Shown here piece by piece: positions 26,747-35,272 of a stretch of 54,312 nucleotides of DNA. The translations under genes and the position numbers were made by a program. The first letter of the stretch is position 1; every line of letters begins with the position of its first letter. This DNA comes from Klenkia terrae (GTDB lineage: Bacteria; Actinomycetota; Actinomycetes; Mycobacteriales; Geodermatophilaceae): assembly GCF_900491935.1 (NCBI RefSeq), contig NZ_UEXK01000004.1:3820627-3874938 (forward strand). Reading direction: 5' to 3'. Under the pieces are notes generated by a model that worked only from the letters and a program-made list of their open reading frames with translations, was not told where the DNA came from and searched no databases.

Positions 26747-28493
26747 CGGCCGCGCGCTCCTGCTCGATGCCCTCCGCCCCCCGGACGGCTACATCCTCGA
26801 CAGTGCCGTCGCGACGACATTCACCGTCCACCTCGAGTCCGCGTTGTCCGTTGCGCTCGCCTTCATCCCTCGGCGGTTGGCGGACAGCGCAGATCCGATC
26901 GCCCTCATGGAGGCCGTCCGGTCAGCCGCCGACCGGCTCGACGTCTTCCACCAAGCGGGCATGGCCGCTGCGCCACAGTCCCACTCGTCGATCGTGGCCT
27001 TCCTCGAGCCAGTGCTCCATGCGGTCCGGCGCCCGAAGGCCGGGCACCTCTTCCACCCCAAGCTGTGGGCCCTGCGGTTCGTGGCCGACGAAGGCGAAGG
27101 GGTGCGCATGCGGCTCGTCGTTCCGAGCCGGAACCTCACGAGCGACCGCAGCTGGGATCTGCTGCTGCAGCTCGATGGTGAGCTGACCGACTCGGCCGAT
27201 CCGGTCAACGAACCGGTCGCCCGGCTGCTCGAGGCCCTTCCCGGTCTTTCGGTCGGGGAGGTGTCCCAAGTGCGGCGGGCGAGGATCGGGCGGGTGGCCG
27301 ACGACGTTCGACGGACGCGCTGGGAGCTGCCCCAGGACATGACGGACATCAGCTTCGACGTCCTCGGGTTCGGAGCTGTCCTGGAGGACGACTTCTTCGT
27401 CGGCACGCGAGACGTCGTCGTCATCTCGCCGTTCCTCACCCCTGCCGGTCTGGCCACGGTGACGGCCGGTCGTCCGGCCACGGTCATCAGCCGCCAGGCC
27501 ACCCTCGACGCGCTCCCTGCGGACACCTTGGCCGGGCATGACGTCTACGTCCTCGACCCCTTGACCAGCGAGCTGGTCCAGGCCCCCGACGCAGGACCGC
27601 CAGTCGCCACCGGCCTCGCCGGTCTGCACGCCAAGTGCTACGTGCTCAGCTACGACCGCAGGACCTGGATCCGCGTCGGGTCAGCCAATGCCACTGAAGC
27701 TGCCTTCGGGGGGAACGCGGAGATCATCGTGACCCTCGTGGGGCCCTCGTCGAAGCTGGGCGCAGCCGAGATGTTCGGGGACGACGGCCCGCTGCGCTCC
27801 ATCCTGACCACCTACACACCGCAAACCCCGGAGGATGACGACGCGGAACTGACGCGTCTGGACAACGTCCTCGTCGATCTGGCGTCCGGGCTCTTCACGG
27901 TCACCGTGCTCGGTGGCGACGACGCGTACCGCGCTCGATTCACGGGCCCGGCCCTCGCCCCCGGGGAGGCCGGCATCGAGGTCTCGGCGCGGATGATCAC
28001 CCTCCCGGGATCGGATCAACCACTTCGCGCCGGCGAACCTGTCGACCTCACCTTCGGTCCTATGGCCATCGATGAGATCTCCGCCTTCGTCGTGCTGACG
28101 GCCACCGGCCCAGACGGGGCACGAGCACGCTGCCTGGTGCTCGCCGACCTCGTCGATGCCCCCGGCGGACGGCTGGACGCCGTCATCGCTGGTCAGGTCG
28201 ACACCCCTGAGAAGTTCCTCCGCTTCCTTGCCCTGCTGCTGGGAGCGGGGGACTCGACCTTCCTCATGGGCGCGGCCGACGCGGGCGACGCGAGCCGAGC
28301 AGTTGGTGTCCGGTTCGAGGCGCCGGGTCTGTTCGAGCTGCTGATGAGAGCCCTCGTCGACCACCCAGATCGCCTGGAGGACCTCGCGCGGCTCGTACCC
28401 AAGGTGGCCGGGGCCGGTGTCCTGCCTCCCGGATTCGCAGAGATATGGGCCGTCGTCGACGCGGCACGCGCCGAGGGAAGTGGGAAGCAGTGA
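26733..28493 (+). CDS. Phospholipase-D-like protein with two HxK motifs (operon 2, gene 3)
   Basis: The 586-residue product carries two PLD half-sites: FHPKLWALRF (H-P-K near residues 107-110) followed by VVPSRNLTSDRSWD, and GLHAKCYVL (H-A-K near 299-302) followed by VGSANATEAAFGGNAEI. Two half-sites in one chain should form a complete PLD active site, in contrast to the single half-site of DrmC. The C-terminal third is beta-rich, then helical. PLD proteins in defence operons usually act as nucleases. Start GTG 26733 sits inside the end of the previous gene with GGAGAG upstream. Its stop overlaps the helicase start (GTGA). Confidence 0.86.
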   Translation: MLEPDGRALLLDALRPPDGYILDSAVATTFTVHLESALSVALAFIPRRLADSADPIALMEAVRSAADRLDVFHQAGMAAAPQSHSSIVAFLEPVLHAVRRPKAGHLFHPKLWALRFVADEGEGVRMRLVVPSRNLTSDRSWDLLLQLDGELTDSADPVNEPVARLLEALPGLSVGEVSQVRRARIGRVADDVRRTRWELPQDMTDISFDVLGFGAVLEDDFFVGTRDVVVISPFLTPAGLATVTAGRPATVISRQATLDALPADTLAGHDVYVLDPLTSELVQAPDAGPPVATGLAGLHAKCYVLSYDRRTWIRVGSANATEAAFGGNAEIIVTLVGPSSKLGAAEMFGDDGPLRSILTTYTPQTPEDDDAELTRLDNVLVDLASGLFTVTVLGGDDAYRARFTGPALAPGEAGIEVSARMITLPGSDQPLRAGEPVDLTFGPMAIDEISAFVVLTATGPDGARARCLVLADLVDAPGGRLDAVIAGQVDTPEKFLRFLALLLGAGDSTFLMGAADAGDASRAVGVRFEAPGLFELLMRALVDHPDRLEDLARLVPKVAGAGVLPPGFAEIWAVVDAARAEGSGKQ

Positions 28494-31400
28494 CCGGTTA
28501 CGACGCGGCGGCGGACTTGGCCGGGCTCAAGGACTTCCAACGCGCGACCGTCGAGCACGTCGCCCAGCGCTTCTTCGTCGACACCGAGCCCACCCGCCGT
28601 TTCCTCGTCGCAGACGAGACCGGCCTCGGCAAAAGCGTCGTCGCGCGTGGTGTCGTCGCGAAGACCTTGCAGCACCTCCAGGACGACGACTCCGTGGACA
28701 GGATCGACATCGTCTACATCTGCTCGAATGCCGACATCGCAAGGCAGAACATCGAGCGGCTCCAGGTCGCCGGAGCCCGGGCCACCCACCTCTCCACCCG
28801 CTTGACGATGCTGGCCCGCCACACCGCGGCACTGGCTGCGGCCGACCGGACCCACATCGGCAAGCCAGTGAACCTGGTGGCCTTCACCCCGGGCACAAGT
28901 TTCGAGCAGGGGTGGAGCACCGGGCTCGCCCAGGAGCGCGCACTCATCTACTTGTTGCTCGAGCAGGAGCTCGGACTGACTGGCTGGGACGCGCGCAGTG
29001 CTCTCACCACACTGCGCGCGACGACTCGCACCTTCGGCCGTTTCCGGCAGGTCGTCGAAAGCCTCCGCGCCGAGCTCGGGAACGGCCCCGACGCGGTGAT
29101 CGCGGAGTCATTCGCAGCGGCGATCCGCGGATCGGGTGCCGCGGGCGACGCCACAGCGCTGTTCGCTGATGTCGGCCGAAGTCGGGAGCTGACCGCCGAT
29201 CTGCACCAGCGCTCCGTCGAGCTCATCCGCCTCATGCGCGGCCACCTCGCGCGCGCCTCGATCGACAGCCTCGAGCCCGATCTGGTTATCCTCGACGAGT
29301 TCCAGCGATTCCGGAACCTGCTGTCGACCGATGCTCACACGGAGAGCGCCGAGCTGGCGCAGGCGTTGTTCGGGTACGGCGCCGCGAAAGTGCTCCTCCT
29401 GTCGGCGACCCCGTACAAACCGTTCACGTTGGACCAGGAAGCCGCGGACACCGGCGAGAGCCACCACGAGGACCTCTTCGCAACCTTGCGGTTCCTCCGC
29501 GACGATGACCGATGGCTGGGCGACGTCCGGCAGGCCCTGGAGACGTACCGGACCGCGCTGGCATCCGGCGCCGGTGCGGCTGACGCTGCGAGTGGGGTGC
29601 GCCAACTCCTTCTGCCGGTGATGACCCGGTCCGAGCGACCCCGCCTGCGCACCGGCGAGATGGTGGTGGAGCGGCAGAACGACCTCGCCGACGTCGCGGT
29701 GGACGACGTCCGCGGGTACGTGACGCTGCGGGCCTTGGCGGACGAGTTGGGCGGGATCGCGACGCTCGAGTACTGGAAGTCGGCCCCCTACTTCCTCAAC
29801 TTCGCCGACGGCTACAAGCTCGGCGACAGGCTGAAGGCGGCTGTGAAGGACGGGCCGTCCGCCGCCGTGCGCGAGCTTGTGTCCAGTGCGCAGCAGATGG
29901 ACGCAGAGGCCGTCCGCGGGTTCCGGCCGATCGACTTCGGCAACGCCCGCCTGCGCCGGCTGGCTGCTGACACAGTCGACCAGGGCTGGGAGAAGCTGCT
30001 GTGGTTGCCGCCGTCCATGCCGTACTTCGCCCTGCGGGCCCCGTTCGCGCAGCACGCGGCCGCGGGCATCACCAAGCGGCTGGTGTTCTCGTCCTGGTCT
30101 GCGACGCCCACCGCCATCGCGGGACTCCTCAGCTACGAAGCGGACCGCAAGCTGTCCGGCGAAGCGCTGAGGGAGAACTCCCGTGCGGCTCGGGCCGCGG
30201 TCGCGAGCCGGTTGGACTACCGCCTCGAAGACGGGCGTCCCTCTGCCATGAGTGCGCTTGCGCTCTTCTGGCCGCACCCCGTCCTGGCGCAGGCGGCAGA
30301 CCCCCTGGCCATCGCTCGCTCAGCGGGGGGAGCGCTGCTCTCGCAGGCGGACCTCGAGACCCGGGTGCGGGATGCACTCGAGGCACGGGGAGCTCAGGAC
30401 GAACCGACCACGGACGGGGACAGCGCTTGGCGGCGCTACCTCGGCTGGCCCGGCGCAGTTCCCGCGGAGGCGTGGGCGGAGGCCGATGACGTGGCCGCCT
30501 ACTTCGCGGGCGGGGCTGGGGACAGCGAGGGCGCGGGTGAGGAGTCGGCAGAGGCGGGCACCGGGCTGACAGCCCACATCGCCGCAGCGCTCGGTGTCGT
30601 CGACACGGGGAGGGCGCACCTCGGACGGCGGAACGCCCTGAGCCGTGACGTCGTCCGGTTGGCCGCCCACAGCCCGGGCAACATCGCCTGGCGCGCGCTC
30701 GGCCGGGTGCTGGCGGAAGCAGACGTCAGCCCGCAGGGCCGTTGGCATGCGGCGGTGCACCTCGCGGCAGGCTTGCGATCTCTGTTCAATCGGCTCGAGG
30801 GCACATTGGTCATCGGCGAGGACGACGCCGCCTACTGGCGATCCGTCCTTGACTACTGCGCCGCCGGGAACCTGCAGGCGGTCCTGGACGAGTACGTCCA
30901 CCACCTGCGCAGTTCGTTCTCCGACGGTCCTCTCGACGACGACGGCCTGCTCGACCTGGCTGGCCGGATCGTCAGTGCGATCACGCTCCGCGTGGTCAAC
31001 TACGCCCCCTATTTCCCGGTGCAGGACGACGGTCCACGCCTGCGAAGCCGATTTGCGCTGCGTTACGGCTCGGCGCGCGGAACCGCGGGCGACAGCGCCG
31101 AGGCTGCGCAAGTCCGGCAGCAGGACGTGCGGGCCGCCTTCAACAGCCCGTTCTGGCCCTTCGTGCTGACAACCACCTCGGCGGGCCAGGAGGGCATCGA
31201 TTTCCACTGGTGGTGTTCAGCCATCGTGCACTGGAACACCCCGGCCAACCCCGTGGACTTCGAGCAGCGGGAGGGCAGGGTGCACCGCTTCGGCGGGCAC
31301 GCTGTCCGCAGGAACGTGGCCGCTGCCCACCGATCGGACGTGATGTCGTCCGACGACGTGGATCCGTGGCGAGCGGCGTACGACGCGGCCAACCGAGCCA

Positions 31401-31657
31401 CGGCTGACCAGGGCGACTTCGTGCCGTACTGGGTCTACGACGGGCCGGCGAAGATCGAGCGACATGTTTACCCGTATGCGCTGAGCCTGGACGGCCCCCG
31501 GTACGACCGGCTCAAGCGCGACCTCGCCATGTACCGACTGGCCTTCGGTCAGCCGCGCCAGGAGGACCTGCTCAAGTTGCTCTCGCGCAGAAGCGACGAC
31601 GAGTTGAAGTCAGCTGACGTCATCGATCTTCGCCCCCCGGCCTTAGAGCGTGACTAG
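28490..31657 (+). CDS. SNF2-like helicase (operon 2, gene 4)
   Basis: The 1055-residue protein is a superfamily 2 helicase. Walker A is ADETGLGKSVVARGVV near residues 40-55, the Walker B box reads VILDEFQRFRNLL near 265 (DEFQ rather than DEAH), and motif III is LLSATPYKPF near 304. The second lobe has TSAGQEGIDFHWW near 897 and QREGRVHRFGG near 926. A long, mostly helical insert (about 330-850) separates the lobes. The GTG at 28490 is preferred over an upstream in-frame start because it gives a four-base stop/start overlap with the PLD gene. It is probably a DNA translocase within a multi-protein complex. It is DrmD-like in role but not closely similar by eye. Confidence 0.88.
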   Translation: MTGYDAAADLAGLKDFQRATVEHVAQRFFVDTEPTRRFLVADETGLGKSVVARGVVAKTLQHLQDDDSVDRIDIVYICSNADIARQNIERLQVAGARATHLSTRLTMLARHTAALAAADRTHIGKPVNLVAFTPGTSFEQGWSTGLAQERALIYLLLEQELGLTGWDARSALTTLRATTRTFGRFRQVVESLRAELGNGPDAVIAESFAAAIRGSGAAGDATALFADVGRSRELTADLHQRSVELIRLMRGHLARASIDSLEPDLVILDEFQRFRNLLSTDAHTESAELAQALFGYGAAKVLLLSATPYKPFTLDQEAADTGESHHEDLFATLRFLRDDDRWLGDVRQALETYRTALASGAGAADAASGVRQLLLPVMTRSERPRLRTGEMVVERQNDLADVAVDDVRGYVTLRALADELGGIATLEYWKSAPYFLNFADGYKLGDRLKAAVKDGPSAAVRELVSSAQQMDAEAVRGFRPIDFGNARLRRLAADTVDQGWEKLLWLPPSMPYFALRAPFAQHAAAGITKRLVFSSWSATPTAIAGLLSYEADRKLSGEALRENSRAARAAVASRLDYRLEDGRPSAMSALALFWPHPVLAQAADPLAIARSAGGALLSQADLETRVRDALEARGAQDEPTTDGDSAWRRYLGWPGAVPAEAWAEADDVAAYFAGGAGDSEGAGEESAEAGTGLTAHIAAALGVVDTGRAHLGRRNALSRDVVRLAAHSPGNIAWRALGRVLAEADVSPQGRWHAAVHLAAGLRSLFNRLEGTLVIGEDDAAYWRSVLDYCAAGNLQAVLDEYVHHLRSSFSDGPLDDDGLLDLAGRIVSAITLRVVNYAPYFPVQDDGPRLRSRFALRYGSARGTAGDSAEAAQVRQQDVRAAFNSPFWPFVLTTTSAGQEGIDFHWWCSAIVHWNTPANPVDFEQREGRVHRFGGHAVRRNVAAAHRSDVMSSDDVDPWRAAYDAANRATADQGDFVPYWVYDGPAKIERHVYPYALSLDGPRYDRLKRDLAMYRLAFGQPRQEDLLKLLSRRSDDELKSADVIDLRPPALERD

Positions 31658-31841
31658 TGACGGCTCATCACCGATCGGCTTCTACGGTCTCTACCAAGAG
31701 GACGGGAGCAGGTTGGCTCCGACCAGGAGCCCGGTCGTTCATCCCGGGCCACCATTCCGGCGAGAGATCATGACCCGCTCGGATGACGGGGTCTTGAATC
31801 TGGCAGAGCGCTCGACGACAGTCGTGGCGACAGACGCCTAG
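31650..31841 (+). CDS. Possible 63-residue protein in operon 2
   Basis: A GTG at 31650 overlaps the helicase stop by eight bases and opens a 63-codon frame (MTSDGSSPIGFYGLYQEDGS onward) ending TAG. It is in the operon direction, starts at a natural coupling point and keeps moderately G/C-rich third positions, all of which favour a real gene. It has no recognisable domain. Without it, 237 bases between the helicase and the next large gene would be empty in an otherwise gapless operon. Confidence 0.4.
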   Translation: MTSDGSSPIGFYGLYQEDGSRLAPTRSPVVHPGPPFRREIMTRSDDGVLNLAERSTTVVATDA

Positions 31842-31894
31842 GCAATCGCAGGGCAGCATCGGCCAGCGGTGATCGATGATGATTCGGGGGGCGC

Positions 31895-34800
31895 GTGAAC
31901 GGATCGGCTTTCATGGGCGAGAAAGAAGCCCACTACCGGTCTGCGTTGCGCTCGGCGTCGCTGGTGGTCGAGGCTGACTACGACAGAGGGGATGTCGACA
32001 ACATCCTTGCGGCTCTGGGCTCGTTGTACGCCTACTTGGCCAGGCGCGGGGACCCCGCAGAACGGGCCTTCGATCGCTACCCGCACTGTCTCCTGGTCGG
32101 CATGGTGGGGACGGCAGCCATCGCGCCGGAGGCCAACACGTTCTGGCCGGAGTTCTGGCGCGCGACCAAAATTCACCCGGATCAAGATCTCCAGCGATTC
32201 GTGGGTGATGCTTTCCTCCAAGCGCTCGGGCGTGCCCGGCTGCCACAATTCACCGACGTCGTCGCCCACCGACGGTTCGTCGGCCCCGCCGCCATGCATG
32301 CGGCCATTCCGAATTCGGGGATGCACCGGCTCGTCGACGTCATCCTTGCCCGCCGGCGTCACGACCCGGGACTTGCTGGAGCGGACCTCCTGACCTGGCT
32401 GACGGCCAACACAGGCCGCCTCAACTACGTGGACTCCTCCGTCGGCAGGTTTCTCCAGTTCGGCGACGAGCTGGCTCTCGACGTCCTCGACCGCGTCATC
32501 GAAGTCGTCGCCCACGCGGGGGAGCACCTCGGATCTCTCGACGACGGCACGCTGTCGACGGAGACAACGGGGCTTCCCAGCGTGATGCTCACGGCCCTGG
32601 TCGAGGAGCTCCACGAACGTCGTCATGACCTCGTGATCCAGCCTGCACCCCTACGCCGCAAGCACCGCACGGAGCCCACCGTTGCCCTGGACGTCGGGGC
32701 GGGGGCCGTGGTGGTGATGCTGCCTGCGGTCTCCGCGGAGGACGGCGCCGCGGTCTGGTCGGTGGCGGGCGATGGCGCAACGGAGTCGATACGCGCCGCT
32801 GCGCAGTGGGTCGGCAAGGCGGCAACCACGACACCGCTCGCAGCCGCAGTCCGACAACCGGTGCGGCGACTCAACGTGCGGCTACGTGGGCAGGAGCGAC
32901 TCGACGTCGAGCTGGTCGACCCCTCTGATCCTCTGTTGCTCTTCGACGTCGACGGGCAGCTGTTGCCAGCGGGTCTCCCGGTGCCGCGCGGCGAGGTCTG
33001 GGCGGTCATCCCGAAGGACAAGGAGGTCGTCGACGTGGCCGGCACCCCCCTTCGAATCATGGGCCAATTGGGGCAACCCGTTGGGTGGAGGGGCTGGTTG
33101 ATCTGCTCTCTCGATCTCCAGAACGCATCGGCGGGCCGGCTGTCCGCCGCTGCCTCCACGGTGCGTCCGCGCCTGGTCCGCAGCTCCGGTGCCCCATCCA
33201 TCGAGGGCATCTCCCCGCTGGCAGCCGTCACCACCCGCCGGGGCATGGAGGTGTCGAGCACCCGCCCGACGGTCGTCCTCCCGCCCGGGAGCGACCCTTC
33301 TCAGTGGCAGGTCGAGGTCCTGCGCCCCGATGACAGGGGGCGGGGCGTCGTGAGGATGGCGCTGGCCGAATGCCCACAAATCGCAGGCGGCCACGACCCG
33401 TTGCACCAGTTCGGTTCACCCCTGCTCGGCGAGTTCACCATCTCGGTACGCGGCGCCTTCGGGAAGAAGGCCCAGCGCACCGTGTTCGTCGCGGAGGGGT
33501 TGGGCGTCGACGTTGCCCCTCGTCTTCGCTGGACCACTGCAGGGCTGCTTGACCCAGCAGCCGCGACCATTCGACCCGCACCCGGGATGACGACGTCGTC
33601 CAGCGCCCTCTCCTTCGACGCCGACACCGTGCAGAGCGACGTGACCTGCGAGGTCGGCCTGCAGGCGCGCACAATTCTGATCAGGCCTCCCGCTGTCGAG
33701 GTGCAGGTGACGGGACAAGGTCTGCCCGGTGGGTGGACGTCGCGCCCACCGATCGTGCATGCAGAGACGTTCGACGCGCAGGCGTTCCTCAGTGTCCGGC
33801 TGCCGGGGGACAACTGTGCCTATCGCCTTGAGTTGTCAGCCGATGATGCCGACGACCGGCAGTCGATCGAGTCGACTGACCGGCGGGGCCGCGAAACTCG
33901 GCTGTTCAGCCTCGGCCGATTCGCGGACACCGCCCGACGTGTGGGCTCGGGCCGATTCGACCTGGTCGGGATCGACAGCAGGTCCACCGTGGCGCTGCTC
34001 CGGCCCAGGACGTTCGCGTCGGGTGCCAGGGCGGTGGACAGAGGCTTGCAGCTCGACGACCTCCGGTACGTCGAAGGACTTCATGCAGCCACGTACCGCA
34101 ACACCGCTCCCTGGCTACCACCCGTGGTGCGGGAGGTCGACGAGTCCGGTTTCGTCCAGCTCGGCGACGAGCTCAAGCAGGCCGGCCCCTTGCTCGTCAG
34201 CCTTGCGGTCGTCGATCCCTGGGCCCCCACGGACTGGCCGGACTGGCCGGGACCCACGGCACTGCAGGTTGCTCGCCCCGGTCATCACGAGGCGGTCGAC
34301 TCCGGTTCAGAGCTCCTGTCCGCTGCTCTCGCAGGGGCGCCAGTCCCTGACGACGGCGTGGTCACCGACCTGACGGCGGTCTGGCCGGTCCTTGATCTGG
34401 AGGATCGACTTCCTCTCCCCACTGACACCGCCCGACGCGTCCGCCGCCTTGTCCTGGACTCACTGCACAGTGACCCACCGGCGGCGCTCTCATCACTCAT
34501 GTTCCAGGTGCGCGACCGTGCGGCAGCTGTTCGTCTCCTCATCCGGGCTGGGCTCGTCGAACGCCGATTCCGGGACATCGAGCAAGACGCGATCCGACGC
34601 GGGTGGGCATCTGCTCCGGTCCTCGCCGCACTCGCTGCTGTTCCGCAGTGGCGGAAGGACGAGTGGTCGGACAACAGCGGTGATGACCTTCGCCGGTCCC
34701 TGGCTCTCGGTGGCGGAGAGAGTCTCGTGGCGATCCTTGATTCGCGTCATGACCCGCATCGGGAGGTAGGTGGTTTCGGGCCGACAGCCAGCGCCCTGGA

Positions 34801-35272
34801 CCAGCTCGATCCGGCTCGTGTGGAGGACTTGTGGAGCGCGGTGCAGGTCGTCCCCGAAGGCTTGCTCCACCCGGACAGCCGGATGGCGGCAGCCAAGCAG
34901 CTGTTCGACGCGCGCCGGGAGAAGGAACTGACAGGTGTGCTCGCCTTCATCGAGCGCGACCTCTCACGGGTGCGGAAGTGCCTCGTGGGCGCTGCTCCTC
35001 CGGATCTGTTCGCACAGTTCGAAGCGCGACTGGACGGCACCCCGACTGCTGCCTGGGGCCTGTTGCCGGCCGCTTCATTCGGTTGGGCCGCTTTGGCCCG
35101 GCTGAGGGCCTACAACAGCGCAGCCGTTCCTCTCCTGGGGGACGGGCGACGCGAGGCCTGGTTCGTGCTGGCGACCCACGCACCTGACTACGTAGGCATG
35201 GACATCGTGCTGGCGGACGCCCACGCGTACACCGCTGCGACGGCGAGCAAGAAGAGGGATCACCATGGATGA
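31895..35272 (+). CDS. Large unknown protein, 1125 residues (operon 2, gene 5)
   Basis: I do not recognise this family. The N-terminal 250 residues look helical (LYAYLARRGDPAERAFDRYP, then VGPAAMHAAIPNSGMHRLVD). A middle region (about 270-800) is rich in valine, threonine and glycine with short beta-like repeats such as VEVQVTGQGLPGG, suggesting Ig-like or jelly-roll domains, and the last 250 residues are helical again. No Walker, nuclease or zinc motif is visible. The GTG start follows GGGGGG by a few bases, and the stop overlaps the next helicase by eight bases. Its size and position between two helicases suggest a scaffold, recognition or target-binding subunit, which is inference only. 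Confidence 0.85.
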   Translation: MNGSAFMGEKEAHYRSALRSASLVVEADYDRGDVDNILAALGSLYAYLARRGDPAERAFDRYPHCLLVGMVGTAAIAPEANTFWPEFWRATKIHPDQDLQRFVGDAFLQALGRARLPQFTDVVAHRRFVGPAAMHAAIPNSGMHRLVDVILARRRHDPGLAGADLLTWLTANTGRLNYVDSSVGRFLQFGDELALDVLDRVIEVVAHAGEHLGSLDDGTLSTETTGLPSVMLTALVEELHERRHDLVIQPAPLRRKHRTEPTVALDVGAGAVVVMLPAVSAEDGAAVWSVAGDGATESIRAAAQWVGKAATTTPLAAAVRQPVRRLNVRLRGQERLDVELVDPSDPLLLFDVDGQLLPAGLPVPRGEVWAVIPKDKEVVDVAGTPLRIMGQLGQPVGWRGWLICSLDLQNASAGRLSAAASTVRPRLVRSSGAPSIEGISPLAAVTTRRGMEVSSTRPTVVLPPGSDPSQWQVEVLRPDDRGRGVVRMALAECPQIAGGHDPLHQFGSPLLGEFTISVRGAFGKKAQRTVFVAEGLGVDVAPRLRWTTAGLLDPAAATIRPAPGMTTSSSALSFDADTVQSDVTCEVGLQARTILIRPPAVEVQVTGQGLPGGWTSRPPIVHAETFDAQAFLSVRLPGDNCAYRLELSADDADDRQSIESTDRRGRETRLFSLGRFADTARRVGSGRFDLVGIDSRSTVALLRPRTFASGARAVDRGLQLDDLRYVEGLHAATYRNTAPWLPPVVREVDESGFVQLGDELKQAGPLLVSLAVVDPWAPTDWPDWPGPTALQVARPGHHEAVDSGSELLSAALAGAPVPDDGVVTDLTAVWPVLDLEDRLPLPTDTARRVRRLVLDSLHSDPPAALSSLMFQVRDRAAAVRLLIRAGLVERRFRDIEQDAIRRGWASAPVLAALAAVPQWRKDEWSDNSGDDLRRSLALGGGESLVAILDSRHDPHREVGGFGPTASALDQLDPARVEDLWSAVQVVPEGLLHPDSRMAAAKQLFDARREKELTGVLAFIERDLSRVRKCLVGAAPPDLFAQFEARLDGTPTAAWGLLPAASFGWAALARLRAYNSAAVPLLGDGRREAWFVLATHAPDYVGMDIVLADAHAYTAATASKKRDHHG

